Notes under the pieces: generated by a model | Told to the model about the DNA's origin: nothing | What the model saw: the letters and a program-made list of their open reading frames with translations, nothing else | Database searches by the model: none | Shown: positions 62,379 to 64,000 of the stretch, piece by piece | Numbering within the stretch: position 1 is the stretch's first letter | How the letters are laid out: each line of letters starts with the position of its first letter | Made by a program: the position numbers and the translations under genes | DNA from: Xanthomonas pisi DSM 18956 | GTDB lineage: Bacteria > Pseudomonadota > Gammaproteobacteria > Xanthomonadales > Xanthomonadaceae | Direction of reading: 5' to 3' | Assembly: GCF_001010415.1 (NCBI RefSeq) | Contig: NZ_JPLE01000015.1 | Coordinates: 1 to 64,000 of the forward strand | Length of the DNA: 64,000 nucleotides

Positions 62379-64000
62379 ATGACCCGCACCGCACTCGTCA
62401 CCACCGCCTTGCCGTATGCCAACGGGCCGCTGCATCTTGGCCATCTGGTCGGCTATATCCAGGCCGACATCTGGGTGCGTGCGCGCCGCCTGCGCGGCGA
62501 CAAGACCTGGTTCGTCTGCGCCGACGACACCCATGGCACGCCGATCATGCTGGCGGCCGAGAAGGCCGGAGTGACCCCGGAAGCCTTCATCGCCAACATC
62601 CAGGCCAGCCATGAGCGCGATTTCGCCGCGTTCGGGGTGACCTTCGACCATTACGACTCGACCAATTCGCCGGTCAACCGCGAGCTGACCGAGGCCTTCT
62701 ACGCCAAGCTGGAAGCGGCCGGCCACATCAGCCGTCGCTCGGTTGCGCAGTTCTACGACCCGGCCAAGGGCATGTTCCTGCCTGACCGCTACATCAAGGG
62801 CATCTGCCCCAACTGCGGCAGCGCCGATCAGTACGGCGACAACTGCGAGGTCTGCGGTGCCACCTATGCGCCAACCGAGTTGAAGGAGCCCAGGTCGGTG
62901 ATTTCCGGCGCCACGCCGGAGTTGCGCGATTCGGAGCATTTCTTCTTCGAGGTGGGCCATTTCGACGGCTTTTTGCGCGAGTGGCTGGCCGGCGATGTGG
63001 CCTTGCCCGGCGTCAAGGCCAAGCTCAAGGAGTGGCTGGATACCGAAGGCGGCCTGCGCGCCTGGGACATCTCGCGCGATGCGCCGTACTTCGGTTTCCA
63101 GATTCCCGGCCAGCCGGGCAAGTATTTCTACGTGTGGCTGGATGCGCCGATCGGCTACCTGTGCAGCTTCAAGACGCTGTGCGCACAGATGGGCGAAGAC
63201 TTCGACGCGCATCTGGTCGCCGGCACGCAGACCGAGCTGCATCACTTCATCGGCAAGGACATCGTCAATTTCCACGGCCTGTTCTGGCCGGCGGTGCTGC
63301 ACGGCACCGGCCATCGCGCGCCCACGCGCCTGCACGTCAACGGCTATCTGACCGTGGACGGCGCCAAGATGTCCAAGTCGCGCGGTACCTTCGTGATGGC
63401 GCGGACCTTCCTGGACGTGGGCCTGGAGCCGGAGGCGCTGCGCTATTACTTCGCGGCCAAATCCTCCGGCGGGGTGGACGACCTGGACCTCAACCTGGGC
63501 GACTTCATTGCGCGGGTGAATGCCGATCTGGTCGGCAAGTTCGTCAACCTGGCCAGCCGCTGCGCGGGCTTCATCGGCAAGCGCTTCGACGGCAAGCTGG
63601 CCGATGCGCTGCCCGATCCGGCGCAGTACGACCGCTTCGTCGCCGCGTTGGCGCCGATCCGCGAGGCCTACGAGCGCAACGACGCGGCCAGCGCGATCCG
63701 CCAGACCATGGCGCTGGCCGACGAGGCCAACAAGTACATCGACGACACCAAGCCGTGGGTGATCGCCAAGCAGGAGGGCGCCGATGCGCAGCTGCAATCG
63801 GTGTGCACGCAGGGCCTGAACCTGTTCCGCATCCTGGTTGCGGCACTCAAGCCGATCCTGCCGCGCACCTGTGCCGAGGCCGAGGCCTTCCTGTCGGCGC
63901 CCATGACCAGTTGGGAAGACGTGGAGCGCCCGCTCACCGCGCACACGATCCAGCCCTATACCGCCCTGTTCACCCGTATCGACCCCAAACAGATCGACGC
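62379..64000 (+). CDS. metG: Methionyl-tRNA synthetase (partial, runs off the window)
   Basis: Charges tRNA-Met. About 540 residues are visible, of roughly 690 expected. The class I signature is PYANGPLHLGHLVGY, with HLGH at residues near 20. A zinc knuckle with four Cys lies in GICPNCGSADQYGDNCEVCG near residue 145-160. The second signature KMSKS is in GAKMSKSRGTF near 335. The anticodon-binding helical domain begins about residue 400. GATAAT at 62347-62352 may be its -10 element. The end of the gene is beyond base 64000, so the C-terminal dimerisation domain cannot be checked. Confidence 0.97.
   Translation, partial: MTRTALVTTALPYANGPLHLGHLVGYIQADIWVRARRLRGDKTWFVCADDTHGTPIMLAAEKAGVTPEAFIANIQASHERDFAAFGVTFDHYDSTNSPVNRELTEAFYAKLEAAGHISRRSVAQFYDPAKGMFLPDRYIKGICPNCGSADQYGDNCEVCGATYAPTELKEPRSVISGATPELRDSEHFFFEVGHFDGFLREWLAGDVALPGVKAKLKEWLDTEGGLRAWDISRDAPYFGFQIPGQPGKYFYVWLDAPIGYLCSFKTLCAQMGEDFDAHLVAGTQTELHHFIGKDIVNFHGLFWPAVLHGTGHRAPTRLHVNGYLTVDGAKMSKSRGTFVMARTFLDVGLEPEALRYYFAAKSSGGVDDLDLNLGDFIARVNADLVGKFVNLASRCAGFIGKRFDGKLADALPDPAQYDRFVAALAPIREAYERNDAASAIRQTMALADEANKYIDDTKPWVIAKQEGADAQLQSVCTQGLNLFRILVAALKPILPRTCAEAEAFLSAPMTSWEDVERPLTAHTIQPYTALFTRIDPKQID

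Noticed and set aside
1..64000. tRNA or rRNA genes
   Set aside because: I looked for T-loop-like GGTTCGAATCC sequences with matching acceptor stems in the gaps and found none; a dedicated search could still find one.

Overview
The window is chromosomal DNA from a high-GC gammaproteobacterium, almost certainly a Xanthomonas (Xanthomonadaceae). The evidence is the protein sequences, the gene order of the dapE-dapD-glnD-map and rpsB-to-accA blocks, the tightly packed genes with many 4-base stop/start overlaps, and short dispersed G-rich repeats built from units like GGGATTC and GGGATTGG that I associate with xanthomonads. No rRNA, tRNA, CRISPR array, insertion sequence or phage gene was seen.

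Layout. (1) 0.3-3.8 kb: a TonB-dependent siderophore receptor behind a Fur-box-like site, then a secreted parallel beta-helix protein. (2) 3.9-12.5 kb, all on the minus strand: map, glnD, dapD, a small membrane protein gene, an ArsC/YffB-like gene, dapE and asnB. This block covers methionine removal, nitrogen sensing, the succinylase route to diaminopimelate/lysine, and asparagine synthesis. Between dapE and asnB lies what looks like a complete amino-acid attenuator: a 29-codon leader peptide with seven Asn codons, an antiterminator segment and a perfect terminator palindrome with nine Us. DapD carries a roughly 110-residue Lys/Ala-rich, histone-H1-like N-terminal tail. (3) 12.8-18.6 kb: an archaic (Csu/sigma-type) chaperone-usher fimbrial operon sitting between map and rpsB, which are often close neighbours elsewhere.

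(4) 18.9-40.6 kb, plus strand: the conserved gammaproteobacterial block rpsB, tsf, pyrH, frr, uppS, cdsA, dxr, rseP, bamA, lpxD, fabZ, lpxA, lpxB, rnhB, dnaE, accA. It serves translation, isoprenoid and phospholipid precursors, outer-membrane assembly, lipid A synthesis, replication and fatty-acid synthesis. An HDOD-GGDEF regulator gene is inserted after tsf. A 63-residue secreted protein on the opposite strand sits where skp is expected. Paired G-rich repeats have entered the lpxA/lpxB and lpxB/rnhB junctions and extend the encoded proteins.

(5) 40.6-64 kb: accessory and housekeeping genes in short units. These are a TPR protein, HemJ, a methyltransferase, an intracellular PHB depolymerase, a PadR regulator with its HAAS-type membrane partner, an alginate-export-like porin, DUF502 and YhhQ-type transporter genes, a DUF885 peptidase, a chromosomal APH(3')-like kinase, an mmuP-mmuM pair for S-methylmethionine use, a VOC protein, an ABC ATPase with a permease fused to an M1-type peptidase, a DUF2147 protein, and metG running off the right edge. 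Non-coding gaps in this part hold two families of dispersed inverted repeats.
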